In this document: piece by piece, positions 27,642 to 36,837 of the stretch
Layout of the letters: every line of letters begins with the position of its first letter
How positions within the stretch are numbered: the first letter of the stretch is position 1
Assembly: GCF_022394535.1 (NCBI RefSeq)
Contig: NZ_CP089414.1
Span: 3,906,001 to 3,970,000 of the forward strand
Direction of reading: 5' to 3'
From: Dyella terrae
Lineage (GTDB): Bacteria; Pseudomonadota; Gammaproteobacteria; Xanthomonadales; Rhodanobacteraceae
DNA length: 64,000 nucleotides
Notes under the pieces: generated by a model
Databases searched by the model: none
Told to the model about the DNA's origin: nothing
What the model saw: only the letters and a program-made list of their open reading frames with translations
Position numbers and translations under genes: made by a program

Positions 27642-28436
27642 TTAGAACAACCCGGCTGGCTCGGCCTGGATGTCCCAGGAGAAGATCAGCACCTCACCCA
27701 CCTCCTTTGCCCTGGAGCCACCGCCCACCGTGTAGGTGTGCTCTGCCCGCTCGATGTGGAACCGACCGAACAGCTCCCGGATCGCTGGATGATCATTGAG
27801 GGTCATGATGGCGCGTCCCTTGAGGCTGGCCAGCGTCCGCTCCAGCGCCTGGTACTGGTCCCAACCGAAGTCCACACCGTAGCCCTCGGTCTCCCAGTAC
27901 GGCGGGTCCATGAAGAACAGCGTATGTGGCCGGTCGTACTTGGCGACGCAGTCTTGCCAGGGCAGATGCTCGATGTAGGCGTTGGCCAGGCGAAGGTGAG
28001 CTGCGGAGAGCGTCTCCTCGATGCGCAGGAGGTTCAGCCCTGGTGGCGCCGTCGTCGCGGTTCCATAGGTCTGTCCCTCGACCTTGCCGCCAAAGGCCGA
28101 CTGCTGCAGGTAATAGAACCGCGCTGCGCGCTGGATATCGGTGAGCGTCTCGGGCCTGGTCACCTTCATCCACTCAAACACCTTGCGGCTCGACAACGCC
28201 CACTTGAACTGCCGCACAAACTCTTCCAGGTGATGTTGCACCACGCGGTAGAGATTGATCAGCTCGCCGTTGATGTCATTGAGCACTTCCACGTCGGTGG
28301 GCGCTTTCATGAAGAACAGCGCGGCGCCGCCAGCAAAGGGCTCCACGTAACAGGTATGCGTGTTGTCAAAGAACTTAAAGATCCGATCAGCCAGCCGGCG
28401 CTTTCCGCCGATCCAGGGAATGATGGGCATTGCCAT
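27642..28436 (-). CDS. DNA adenine N6-methyltransferase (Dam/D12 class)
   Basis: A 264-residue methyltransferase of the D12 (Dam-like, alpha) class. Motif X appears as WIGGKRR (residues 8-14), the SAM-binding motif I as EPFAGGAA (32-39) and the catalytic motif IV as DPPYW (177-181), in the order of class alpha N6-adenine enzymes. No restriction endonuclease gene accompanies it. It sits at the far right end of the phage, the place of mom in Mu, so it probably protects phage DNA from host restriction. The upstream region is rich in GATC, which suggests control by methylation. Recognition sequence unknown; GATC is a guess from class. Confidence 0.92.
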   Translation of the reverse strand: MAMPIIPWIGGKRRLADRIFKFFDNTHTCYVEPFAGGAALFFMKAPTDVEVLNDINGELINLYRVVQHHLEEFVRQFKWALSSRKVFEWMKVTRPETLTDIQRAARFYYLQQSAFGGKVEGQTYGTATTAPPGLNLLRIEETLSAAHLRLANAYIEHLPWQDCVAKYDRPHTLFFMDPPYWETEGYGVDFGWDQYQALERTLASLKGRAIMTLNDHPAIRELFGRFHIERAEHTYTVGGGSRAKEVGEVLIFSWDIQAEPAGLF

Positions 28437-28583
28437 CTTGCAATCTCCACATTTGAGAACGAGGTTCCGTAGGCTTCCCGCGCCACGCGTGGCTAGGGGC
28501 CTCGCTGATCCACGTTGCTTCGTGGAGAGGGCTGATCGGTTGCCGCCGATCGGTGCCCCGAAACTTTCACTAACGGGCCTTGA
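28437..28583. promoter_or_regulatory. Palindrome- and GATC-rich leader of the methylase gene
   Basis: The 147 bases between the fibre gene and the methylase hold GATC at 28507, 28534 and 28548, with a fourth at 28582 across the fibre stop codon. There is a palindrome CCACGCGTGG (28483-28492), a hairpin CCACG/CGTGG (28510-28525), and GATCGG/CCGATC around 28534-28551. This clustering recalls the mom control region of Mu, where GATC methylation sets expression. The repeats are visible; the regulation is inferred. Confidence 0.45.
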
Positions 28584-29402
28584 TCAGAGGCTCACGCCGC
28601 ACTTCTTTCCGATCCACTTTTCCGCACCGACGACGTTCGGTAACGACAGCACGTCGAACACGAGGATGAAGCCATAGATGCTGCCGTCGAAGTAGTTCTG
28701 TTGGCCGTTATCAGCGGCGTTGTTGTAGGCGCCCAGCAACAGGCGCAACGATGGGTTGTAGTCGATACCGGTATCGGGCGTGAAACTACCTGTGGTGCCC
28801 GCAGCAGCGTTCACACGCGAGACGACATTGCCGTTGCCCGTGCTGCGGTCGGCATAGCCAGAAAGCACAAAGGGTGTCGTTGCGGTTGAAGCAAACGAGC
28901 CAGTGGCCACGCCACTGTTGGAGTTGAAGTTGGTCTGCTGGCTTCCTGCATTCGGCTGCTGCCAATAGCGCCCCACTGTGCCGGCGGCCTGAGCGCGTGC
29001 GTAGAAGGTGCCACTGGTCGATGCCGAGTTGGGATTGCCACCCAGGATCGACATGAACGACGACGTGCGCGGAGCCAGCGCGGCACCATTACCGGCCGAC
29101 ATGAACTGGCTGGCGGCTGACGACAGCGCCAGGTAGTAGTTGTTGTTGGCATCCTTCTGGAGCTTGGGTGCCTGAGACGACGTCGTCTGGCTGAAATGGT
29201 TGTTGTTGCCCGACTTGTCTTTCATGAGCAGCACGCTCTGGCCAGGTGCCGTCACGGGAACGGTGCCCGCTGCATCCTGAAAGAGAGTGGAGAGATCCGA
29301 TGGATCCCACCAGCCGCCACGCTGCCCGGAGGAAAACATCTGCGCCGGGCTAAAGTTTGACGATGACCGGCGACTCGATAGAAGGCCCGCCAGGAACGTC
29401 AT
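28584..29402 (-). CDS. Tail fibre/receptor-binding-type protein
   Basis: A 272-residue, Ser/Ala/Asn-rich protein. The N-terminal GWWDPSDLSTLFQDAAGT and KDKSGNNNHFSQ segments are of the kind found in phage proteins with a LamG/concanavalin-like jelly-roll domain, and a compact C-terminal segment ends WIGKKCGVSL. It is the last structural gene of the tail module and overlaps the upstream 147-residue gene by ATGA. Position and composition make it the probable host-recognition protein. Specific fold not confirmed. Confidence 0.65.
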   Translation of the reverse strand: MTFLAGLLSSRRSSSNFSPAQMFSSGQRGGWWDPSDLSTLFQDAAGTVPVTAPGQSVLLMKDKSGNNNHFSQTTSSQAPKLQKDANNNYYLALSSAASQFMSAGNGAALAPRTSSFMSILGGNPNSASTSGTFYARAQAAGTVGRYWQQPNAGSQQTNFNSNSGVATGSFASTATTPFVLSGYADRSTGNGNVVSRVNAAAGTTGSFTPDTGIDYNPSLRLLLGAYNNAADNGQQNYFDGSIYGFILVFDVLSLPNVVGAEKWIGKKCGVSL

Positions 29403-29842
29403 GCCAGGTCTCCCACGACGGTCGCGGCGTCGTTCGCATGGAACACCAAGGCGATCACCGATCGCACGACGCGGGTGCTGACAGAAGCCGCTGTATCAAG
29501 CGTGACACCGCTAGCCGGCACCAACGTGACTTGGCCCGCGCCCCCCTGCTTAATGTAGATCACGGTCTTTTGCTTTATGCCCTGGGGCACCGTCACGGTG
29601 ATGGCGCTTGCGTTGGTCGCCACGACCAACGCGCCCTTATCGGTCCCCTGAAGCACATACGCAGTGCCCACTTGGTTGTTCACGGACGTGATCTCGCCCG
29701 CGACCGCTTTCGTCGTAGAGGGGAGATCCGCGATCGCTTGCGTCGTTATCTGGGAAGCGGTGCCACCTTGCAGGCCAACAACGGTTTCCGTGCCCGTCAG
29801 TGCCCCAGATAGGGGGAGCTGGGAAAATTTGGGGTTCGACAT
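29399..29842 (-). CDS. Tail-associated protein (fibre or fibre connector)
   Basis: A 147-residue protein beginning MSNPKFSQLPLSGALTGTE. This N-terminus (few residues, then LPxxxALTGTExVxxxQxG) is common in phage tail fibre and neck-type proteins, with a beta-rich C-terminal half (AITVTVPQGIKQKTVIYIKQ). It lies between the tail-tip protein (7 bases) and the terminal fibre (ATGA overlap), so it likely links fibre to tail tip or is part of the fibre. Confidence 0.6.
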   Translation of the reverse strand: MSNPKFSQLPLSGALTGTETVVGLQGGTASQITTQAIADLPSTTKAVAGEITSVNNQVGTAYVLQGTDKGALVVATNASAITVTVPQGIKQKTVIYIKQGGAGQVTLVPASGVTLDTAASVSTRVVRSVIALVFHANDAATVVGDLA

Positions 29843-29848
29843 GAGGCG

Positions 29849-32074
29849 TTACTCCGCTTGATAGGAACCGCTGCCGTCTTCGGTGCTGTAGTTGCCTGTC
29901 CCGTCTTCGGTGGCATAGAACACGATGTCGAGCTGCGTGATGGTGAGATTGATGCTGTAGTGCTGGAGGCTCGTGAGGCCATTGCACTGCGACTCCAGCT
30001 CAACCCGATAGGCGCCTTCAAACGAAGGCACGTAAGAGACCGAGGTGCCGGGGATGCCATTGATCTGGACAACCAGGTTATTGCTGGCGTCATAGATGCG
30101 AGCGTTATAGGTGGTGCCGATATCGGGACCGATGTTGCCGGCCGTCGTATCGATAAGCTGATCATCCTGTAGGAGGCGCGAGCGATGCGCCCAGCTCAGC
30201 GCAATGTGACCGGTGATAGCGGGCGTTCCCCACGGCGAAGCGCCGTTCAACTGCACCGCCCCCGGCGGATATGGACGGGAAGCGCGCTGCTGGAGCTGGA
30301 TCGAAGAGGTGGGTGCGCTGTTGATATCGAGCGTACCTTGCGAGGTCCGCGTGAGCGCCCGAGCATTGACCGTTTCGCCGTTGAAGTACTGCGTTCCATC
30401 ACTGCCGGTAAATTCGTCGTAGAACCATACCTGCGCACCGGCGGGATGTTGCGCAGGGATCGTGTCCAGGCAACCTCGCGCGATCGTCGCGGTCTCCGCC
30501 ACGGGATCGAAGGCATCGAGGCGACAGATTTCGTTCTCGATGATGAGCGCGGTGCCGACCTCGACTTCAGAAAGATCGATGCCACCGGACATGGCGATGA
30601 CGGTCGCCGCCTCCGACGTGTTGGAGACCTGCATGGCCATCGGGCACCAGCTGCCATCGCCGACATTGGCGTAGGCCGCGCCGGCACTCGTCCACAACTG
30701 GTAGTTGTAGGCCATCGTGCTCGGTCGCACGGCCAGCAGGCCGACGTAGCCGGCGTTCGCCGGCAGCGATTGCGCCTGGCTGCTACCGAGCACCTGCACC
30801 AGTTCGCGATATGGCGCCTCGATCAGCTGCTGATAGGGCGCCGGCAACGGGTTGGGATTGGGTGGCACCCAACCACTGGTCTGCTCGGCCACATAGGCGA
30901 TATCGGGCATCGAGAACACGTCGACCACACACGTGAGCGTGATCTCGCCTTTGGTCAGCGTGCCGTAGTTCGCATCACCGACGCGAAAGACCAGCGGCGA
31001 CGGCCCGATGCGAGGATGGGTCAACTGGAACACATCGCCTGGTGCCAAGTCGCGTGCGGTGCGTTTGAACTTTGCCTCAAGCCTTCCCAGCGGCAGGCTT
31101 CGCGCACGTAGATCGCGCTGACAGACGCGGGCCGCGAGTCCATACGTCGGGATCCAGCTGTAGTCCGCCGTGTCGAAAATGACGCCATCCTGCGCTTGCA
31201 CGGAACCCAACGCCTGGATGGATACAAATCGGTCGGTGTTCGTAACCGGGTCATGGTAAGTGACCTGCAACTCGTTCACCGAGTTGGTCGCGGTGCTGGC
31301 CTCATAGGACGTGATGTCGATGACATCGTTCGCCGTGAGCTGGAGAAGTTTCGAAGGGTCGTAGCCGCCGCGAACAAGCTTGAGCTCGATCAAGCCCGTC
31401 GTGCGGTTCTCTCCGCAGACAGCACCGATATGGTCGCAGACCCGTTGAACGAACGCCTCGGCCGTTGTTTGCTGGGAGTCAAATACCGCACTCAACCCAA
31501 AGCCTTCGGATACCAGCTGGTCGGCAGCCGCCTTGAAGCTGGCCAGGTCAATGAATGAGCCATCCACGCCCGCGCCCCAAAGACTATTGGTGCATGCCTC
31601 ATAGACTATGTGTGCCGGGTTCATGGCCTTGATATCGCCTTCCAGCGGGATCACGGCAGCTTGCGGATACCAGACGGGGCCATCCCAGCCCGACAACGCA
31701 CGACGTCCACGGAACGACCAAAGGCGCGGCGAACGCGTATTGGCGCCCGTCTGACCGCCGCGATAAACGCCAGTGGCGCGCAGACGATAGGCGGGTTGGT
31801 CGGGGCCAAGCTTCGAGACCAGGTAGTCATTGGCTACCTGCGTTGCTTCGCCCATCTGCAGATCGAAGCCACCGACGATACCGCCTTCGTACTTGTCACC
31901 ACCGAGCAGGTTGGGCGCATTGATGTTGATGCGCCCGCTGGTGGTTTGGCTACCCGTCCATGCGACCTTCTTGTCGACAAAGATGGTGACCAGCTCATCG
32001 AGCGACAGGCACAGGCCAAAGAGCCAATCCAGGTAGTACCGATAGCCGACAACTTGTTTCTTTGAGCTTCCCAT
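29849..32074 (-). CDS. Large tail-tip/hub protein
   Basis: A 741-residue protein in the position of the host-specificity (lambda J-like) or central tail hub protein of siphophages. The N-terminal two thirds are hub-like (GYRYYLDWLFGLCLSLDELVT, CDHIGAVCGENRTTGLIELK, QVTYHDPVTNTDRFVSI). Later parts have beta-rich fibronectin-like segments (YNARIYDASNNLVVQINGIPG), and the C-terminus has a short repeat YATEDGTGNYSTEDGSGSYQ. It follows three smaller tail genes with tight overlaps. I place it with the putative phage tail protein families of transposable Pseudomonas phages. Confidence 0.75.
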   Translation of the reverse strand: MGSSKKQVVGYRYYLDWLFGLCLSLDELVTIFVDKKVAWTGSQTTSGRININAPNLLGGDKYEGGIVGGFDLQMGEATQVANDYLVSKLGPDQPAYRLRATGVYRGGQTGANTRSPRLWSFRGRRALSGWDGPVWYPQAAVIPLEGDIKAMNPAHIVYEACTNSLWGAGVDGSFIDLASFKAAADQLVSEGFGLSAVFDSQQTTAEAFVQRVCDHIGAVCGENRTTGLIELKLVRGGYDPSKLLQLTANDVIDITSYEASTATNSVNELQVTYHDPVTNTDRFVSIQALGSVQAQDGVIFDTADYSWIPTYGLAARVCQRDLRARSLPLGRLEAKFKRTARDLAPGDVFQLTHPRIGPSPLVFRVGDANYGTLTKGEITLTCVVDVFSMPDIAYVAEQTSGWVPPNPNPLPAPYQQLIEAPYRELVQVLGSSQAQSLPANAGYVGLLAVRPSTMAYNYQLWTSAGAAYANVGDGSWCPMAMQVSNTSEAATVIAMSGGIDLSEVEVGTALIIENEICRLDAFDPVAETATIARGCLDTIPAQHPAGAQVWFYDEFTGSDGTQYFNGETVNARALTRTSQGTLDINSAPTSSIQLQQRASRPYPPGAVQLNGASPWGTPAITGHIALSWAHRSRLLQDDQLIDTTAGNIGPDIGTTYNARIYDASNNLVVQINGIPGTSVSYVPSFEGAYRVELESQCNGLTSLQHYSINLTITQLDIVFYATEDGTGNYSTEDGSGSYQAE

Positions 32075-32292
32075 CAGCCAGTGACCTCCGCCCGCGCGAT
32101 GGCGACCATGCGCCGCGCAAAGGCATCATCGAGCTGCTCGAACACGTCGATCGGCAGGCCCTGCTCCACGAACTGGTGCAGATCGATGCCATGATGTTGG
32201 CACCAGGCGCGAACGCCGGGCGCACACAGCGCCTTCTGCCCACTGAGACTGGCTGCGCGTGCGTGACGCATGGTGACAAGGATAGCCATCAC
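32074..32292 (-). CDS. Small tail-module protein, unknown function
   Basis: A 72-residue protein (MMAILVTMRHARAASLSGQK) with overlaps to both neighbours, so translated as part of the tail operon. It has an HHGIDLHQFVEQGLPIDVFEQ segment and two cysteines (CAPGVRAWCQ). Proteins of this size and pattern occur just before the tail-tip gene in transposable siphophages. No function is assignable. Confidence 0.6.
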   Translation of the reverse strand: MMAILVTMRHARAASLSGQKALCAPGVRAWCQHHGIDLHQFVEQGLPIDVFEQLDDAFARRMVAIARAEVTG

Positions 32293-32510
32293 TTCTTGCT
32301 GCCTTTCTGCTTGATTTCGGTATTACGTGGGTTGCCGTAATAGAGGGTCACCGGATCGATGTTCACGTCACCGAAGATGACGATGATGGGCTGGCCGTCT
32401 TTGACGGGAGTGATCGACAGGTTGGAGTCGGCGCGTGGGGGCTTCGGTCGCGGCGTCATCGCGTACTGGATGAGCGCCGCAACGACCATGAAGGCGAGCT
32501 GGATCCACAT
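32289..32510 (-). CDS. Small membrane-anchored tail-module protein
   Basis: A 73-residue protein with an N-terminal hydrophobic helix (MWIQLAFMVVAALIQYAM), then a PRPKPPRAD linker and a short beta-like domain (GQPIIVIFGDVNIDPVTLYYG). It overlaps its neighbours by a few bases on each side. The pattern matches small tail-tip assembly proteins of siphophages. Function otherwise unknown. Confidence 0.6.
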   Translation of the reverse strand: MWIQLAFMVVAALIQYAMTPRPKPPRADSNLSITPVKDGQPIIVIFGDVNIDPVTLYYGNPRNTEIKQKGSKK

Positions 32511-33319
32511 TAGAAAATGATGCTCCCATCGGTCGGGCTTTGATCAGGGATGTTGGGTGCACCGCCGTAGTTCGGCAGGTTGTTGTAGTACTTGCAGTCC
32601 GCGATCGTCTTGTTGCATCCGGGATAGGCATTGAGCACGAGCCCAGCGGCGAAATCGACGGAGCCCGCATCAATGCTGATCGACGTGCCGACATGGCTCT
32701 CGATGGTGCGGTGGTCGATCACGCCATCGGCGTTCGTCCAGCTGACATAGCCACCCGCGAAGCGCCCATCAGGGAGCGCCGCGAATGCCGGCGACTGCAG
32801 TGTGACGCCGCTAGCGGCGCTCAACGTGGCAACGACCTTGTGCGCTTCTGGATCAACGCCGCAACCATCGCGGTAGAGGGCATACGGGCACTGACGACAC
32901 CAACGCAATCGCAAGCCAAGGCGGCGAAAGTTGGCGTAGATGGGATCGCATGAAAGCTTGACGCCGCTGCTCGCCCACTTGACCTGCGTCACACGACCCG
33001 CCCATTCCACGACGGCGTCGGTATCACCCTCGTGCTGCGACCACACCCGAAGATTGACCGGGTCTTTGGGCGGGGCGAAGCGGAACAGTTCGGCGACCGC
33101 GAAACCCTGCGGAGCTGTGATGGTCCGCGTCTGCTGGCGGATCTCTTGCGACGCCTGGATGGCATCCATATCGATCGCGGTTGGCACATAGATCTGGTTC
33201 TGCCAGGTCATGGGGCGATCCGCAGTCGTATGGCACCAGTGTTTGGACTGGCGCCAGAAATCGAACAGCATCAGCGGCGCGCCACCGAGGTCGGCGCTTT
33301 CGCGGGCTTCAAACGTCAC
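32510..33319 (-). CDS. Tail protein, BR0599/DUF2163-like
   Basis: A 269-residue protein from the GTG at 33319, chosen because GGAGGG lies 9 bases upstream; an ATG at 33355 would add 12 residues but overlaps the upstream gene by 47 bases. Features include LFDFWRQSKHWCHTTADRP, cysteines in CDPIYANF and WCRQCPYALYRDGCGVDP, and the end YPGCNKTIADCKYYNNLPNY. The CxxC-rich, YRxGCGV pattern is that of the phage BR0599 family found at siphophage tail tips (comparable to lambda gpL, which binds a metal cluster). Confidence 0.75.
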   Translation of the reverse strand: MTFEARESADLGGAPLMLFDFWRQSKHWCHTTADRPMTWQNQIYVPTAIDMDAIQASQEIRQQTRTITAPQGFAVAELFRFAPPKDPVNLRVWSQHEGDTDAVVEWAGRVTQVKWASSGVKLSCDPIYANFRRLGLRLRWCRQCPYALYRDGCGVDPEAHKVVATLSAASGVTLQSPAFAALPDGRFAGGYVSWTNADGVIDHRTIESHVGTSISIDAGSVDFAAGLVLNAYPGCNKTIADCKYYNNLPNYGGAPNIPDQSPTDGSIIF

Positions 33320-35012
33320 GGGGATCAGCCCTCCAGGTGAGATCCACGAACGCATAGCCGTCGATGGTCTGCGTGTGCGTGATCTTGATGTTGTCGCTGT
33401 CGAGCCGTGACAGCGTGAGGAACGAGATCGCGCGAACGTTGGCCGGCGCGAAGCCGATGTCCATCGCCACGTCGAGCGATAGACGCTCAGTCGATGCGTC
33501 GAGCTCGGTCCAACCGATCAACCGGCGGTAGCGGATGGTGCCATCGTTGAGTTCGATGCGGATATCACGACGGCCGATCTGGCCACGAAGGAAGCGGGTA
33601 TAGCCACTCCACTCCACATCGATCGTTTGCGCACCGTTCTGGACCTGGTCGACCAGCACCAGGTCATCATTCCAGCTCGGCACCCAGATGCTACTGGCGC
33701 GACCGGCCAGCGCGTAGAGCAGCGATCGCATGGCGGCGCGATCGAATGCACCGCCATCAAGGATGAAGCGGTGCGTATGGCTGGGAAGACCGACGCCAGC
33801 GGTGTCGTCGACATCCGCGACGCCGGTGCCCGGGTCGGTCACCACGATCATCCGGTTAAATATGGTGGTCGGCTCCTCGACCGTATTCGGGCGCCGCTCC
33901 ATCACCGGAAAGCTCCGATACGCCGATGCGCCTGCGTTCGGCGCCCAGTCGCACGGTTCCACCGTAATGAACGACGGGCTGACCGTGCTGTAGTTGCTCG
34001 TGTGGCGCTTGAGCGTGGGAAACGACGCCAGGCGCACGGTTCGCACCGGATAGATCCGCGCGGATCCACGCGGCCATGCGTTGGCCGTGGGGTGCGTCAG
34101 TGCGAGGCCGGCGGCCGTCACGCTGTCGATCTCCAGAATCTCGTAGGTCACGGCGTCGGCGATGATCATCGCGAGGCCGCCGGCGACGTAGTCACGGTTG
34201 GTGGTGTCGCTGGCGATCGAGAGCGAGCCCTGCAAGACGTCGCTGTTCAACGGCGAGCCATCGGGCCAGATCGGGAGCGCCCACACACGACTGGACCAAT
34301 CAAACAGCGCCGCTTCCATGTAACGGCGCTGTTGCGCAGTGAGCATGGCGTCGAAGTCAAACGTGCGACGGGGAGCGATGCGCAGTTGCCGGCGTTGTTC
34401 CACACCAGAGAGCGGCGTCAGGATGTCCGTGAGCCAGCCGATGGTCTCGGTGACGCCGTCGCCGCCCCAATCGGGCACCTGCGTCCAGCCGGTGATGCGG
34501 TTGCCCGTGATCTCCGCGGACTGCGGAGGCAGTCCCTGGAACGTCCAGGTGATCAAGGCATCCACCACCGGAGGGCCATCGCTGCCGACACTGACCGTCC
34601 ATGTCAGCTCCTGGCCCGGTCCAAACTCCGCCGGTGGCACCACCGGCGGCACGATCGCGACACCGTCAGCGCCTTGCGTCGTCACGGTAGCGAGCGTCTG
34701 CGGACGATCAAGCCACGCGTTCCACACCGCGATCGATCGCGTCTGCAGACTGACGACGTTGCCCAGGGCGAGCAGTGCGGGCGTGATATGGATACGGTTG
34801 TACCAGTCGCCAAAGAAGCTGGGCGATTGCTCGCCCTGGCGGGCGATGCTCGACACGTCCACCACGCCATGCGCCGTGTAGTGACCCGTGCTCGTGGCCG
34901 CGCTCAGCTGGGCACCAAAGGGCTGCACCACCGCGTCGCGCGTATCCAGCGCATTGGTGAGACCTGCGCTGGCGGCGAACAGGCAGGAGGCGGCGAGGAT
35001 CGCGTTCGTCAT
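33309..35012 (-). CDS. Tail structural protein, unknown specific role
   Basis: A 567-residue, beta-rich protein of the distal tail region. It starts MTNAILAASCLFAASAG and overlaps the upstream gene by ATGA. The mid part contains RRTFDFDAMLTAQQRRYMEAALFDWSS-type sequence found in tail-tip proteins of D3112-like phages. Placed between tape-measure-side proteins and the BR0599-like protein, it fits a distal tail or baseplate-like component. Confidence 0.65.
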   Translation of the reverse strand: MTNAILAASCLFAASAGLTNALDTRDAVVQPFGAQLSAATSTGHYTAHGVVDVSSIARQGEQSPSFFGDWYNRIHITPALLALGNVVSLQTRSIAVWNAWLDRPQTLATVTTQGADGVAIVPPVVPPAEFGPGQELTWTVSVGSDGPPVVDALITWTFQGLPPQSAEITGNRITGWTQVPDWGGDGVTETIGWLTDILTPLSGVEQRRQLRIAPRRTFDFDAMLTAQQRRYMEAALFDWSSRVWALPIWPDGSPLNSDVLQGSLSIASDTTNRDYVAGGLAMIIADAVTYEILEIDSVTAAGLALTHPTANAWPRGSARIYPVRTVRLASFPTLKRHTSNYSTVSPSFITVEPCDWAPNAGASAYRSFPVMERRPNTVEEPTTIFNRMIVVTDPGTGVADVDDTAGVGLPSHTHRFILDGGAFDRAAMRSLLYALAGRASSIWVPSWNDDLVLVDQVQNGAQTIDVEWSGYTRFLRGQIGRRDIRIELNDGTIRYRRLIGWTELDASTERLSLDVAMDIGFAPANVRAISFLTLSRLDSDNIKITHTQTIDGYAFVDLTWRADPRDV

Positions 35013-35899
35013 GGGATCTTCTTGAACGCGAAGGCGTAGTTGCCCGACGAGATCACCGGGCTATTAATCGTTCCGCTGGTCGGTCCCTTGCTGCATGCAG
35101 GAAGCACACGCCACGTATCGGCGCCGATGACGATCTCGTCGCCGGCATTGATATAGGACATGTTGACGAGGCGAACGTCTGGCACGTCGCCGACATAGGA
35201 GTACGTGCCGCCAGACGCGCGCTCCAGAAAGATGGGAAGCGTGAAGAACGGCGCAAGGGCGTTGAACTGGTTGGGCGTGCGGCTCCAGCCGCGATGCTGT
35301 GTTCCAGCGCGCTGCACCGGCATGAGGGCGCGTGTCGGGCTCGGCCGACCCGGTCCAAACCAGTAGAACGTTCCGTCTACCGTCGCCCCCACGAAGCCCG
35401 ACGTCGATGCTTGGCTCCACGGAACGTAGTTGCCGCCGATATCGGGAACGCTTCCCCACGTGCCCGAGAAATCCCACTGTGTCGTCTGAAAGTACGTGCA
35501 CGGCGCGGCACCACCGACCGTGTTGAGCTGGCCAGCATGGATATGCAGAAACACACCGGCCACCCTCTCGACAACGACGTGCAGATAGGTGTTGTTCGGA
35601 TCAGTGAAGAACTGATAGCTGGCATAGGGGCCGACGCCCGGGTTCGCGGTACCGACCGGCGAGACATTCGGCTGGGATCCCACGGGCTGGCCAGCTGTGT
35701 AACCCGTAGCGCCTTGAATGTTGATGTTGCCCGCATTGGCGCGCCACCAGAGGAAGCACGAGCCCTTGTGCATGGCGAGCGTCCAGTCGTCACCGCTGGT
35801 GTTGTTGGAAAGGTCGATCGCCCAGCCCGCATTGCCCGCAAACGTGGCAAGGGCCTGCAAGAGCAGCGAGGGACTGTTGGCGGTTCCAGGCTGATACAT
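35009..35899 (-). CDS. Tail structural protein
   Basis: A 296-residue, aromatic- and Gly-rich protein. Its C-terminal segment GDEIVIGADTWRVLPAC resembles that of the neighbouring 35904-36836 product (INGDTWQQFPNIFRS), which suggests the two share a domain. It overlaps the downstream gene by ATGA. I know this kind of pair from tail modules of transposable siphophages, but the role is not established. Confidence 0.6.
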   Translation of the reverse strand: MYQPGTANSPSLLLQALATFAGNAGWAIDLSNNTSGDDWTLAMHKGSCFLWWRANAGNINIQGATGYTAGQPVGSQPNVSPVGTANPGVGPYASYQFFTDPNNTYLHVVVERVAGVFLHIHAGQLNTVGGAAPCTYFQTTQWDFSGTWGSVPDIGGNYVPWSQASTSGFVGATVDGTFYWFGPGRPSPTRALMPVQRAGTQHRGWSRTPNQFNALAPFFTLPIFLERASGGTYSYVGDVPDVRLVNMSYINAGDEIVIGADTWRVLPACSKGPTSGTINSPVISSGNYAFAFKKIP

Positions 35900-35903
35900 A
35901 GCG

Positions 35904-36836
35904 TCACTTCATCCTGACGGCGGCGTAGCTGCTCTGGCTGCTACGGAAGATGTTGGGAAACTGCTGCCACGTATCGCCATTGATGGCGTAGGTGTCTTCA
36001 GCACTGCTGCCCGCGCCAGTCACAAAACCCAGGCCATCGAACTCACCCCATACGTTGCCGGTGGTTTGCGAGCTGCACTCCATGCGCGCGGGGAACACCG
36101 AGTACGTACCATCGAGGTTCGGTGCCATCCAGTTCATCTGGTTGCTTTGGTCGTATTGCCACGGCCAGACATTGTTGGTGGAGTCCTGCGATGGATTGGC
36201 GGTCGCGGGCACCCAGTTGCGCACCGTTTGCCACGTCGCGTCGGTGGTGAAGAAGAACGCGCCACAGCCATCCCAGAAGGCCATGTGCGTCCAGTCAGCC
36301 TGCGAATAGCGCTGGCTCGCATTGACACCTGATGCGCCAATAAAGAGCGGCATGCGGTGCTGGCCAGGCGTGCCATAGCGATTGGGAAACCCGAGGTACA
36401 TCCACTCGTATACCGTGCCGACCTTGGCGATCAGGATGACGCGCTGACCGTTGGCGATGAACCAGTAGGGGATCGGCTTGCCCGGCTGATTCCACAGATA
36501 GGTGAAGGCGCCCGGCGAACTGTTGGGCTGGTTCTCGAACGTATTGCTGGACACGTAGCCCAGCGCGCCGCGCGCTTCCCAGTTCCAGTAGTCCGAAGCC
36601 ACGTTGTGGAACGCGCGCAGGTTGATGAAGATCTGATCGGTGTTCGCCAGCCCTGGTGCCTTCAGGTAGTAGGTCTGGTCGATGGTGTTTCCATTGACGA
36701 GCAGGGGTGCGTTGCTCTGCGCGACGATGGTCCAGGCTTGGCTGGCATTGACCAAGTCGGTCGACGTGGTGAGGAAGGTGACCAGCTTGCTGAGCAGGTC
36801 CAGATAGTCGTTGGCATTGCCCGATGAAACGGCCAT
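35904..36836 (-). CDS. Tail structural protein following the tape measure
   Basis: A 310-residue protein starting at ATG 36836, with GGAGG five bases upstream across the tape-measure stop; a TTG 12 bases earlier is less likely. It has many aromatic residues (DYWNWEARGALGYV, HRMPLFIGASGVN) and the C-terminal DTWQQFPNIFR element shared with the next gene. Its position directly after the tape measure suits a distal tail protein. Confidence 0.6.
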   Translation of the reverse strand: MAVSSGNANDYLDLLSKLVTFLTTSTDLVNASQAWTIVAQSNAPLLVNGNTIDQTYYLKAPGLANTDQIFINLRAFHNVASDYWNWEARGALGYVSSNTFENQPNSSPGAFTYLWNQPGKPIPYWFIANGQRVILIAKVGTVYEWMYLGFPNRYGTPGQHRMPLFIGASGVNASQRYSQADWTHMAFWDGCGAFFFTTDATWQTVRNWVPATANPSQDSTNNVWPWQYDQSNQMNWMAPNLDGTYSVFPARMECSSQTTGNVWGEFDGLGFVTGAGSSAEDTYAINGDTWQQFPNIFRSSQSSYAAVRMK

Positions 36837-36837
36837 G

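Noticed and set aside
33627..35039. 470-codon plus-strand open frame in the tail region
   Set aside because: Antisense shadow of the 567-residue tail gene; the composition (Arg/His-rich) is typical of a reversed high-GC frame.
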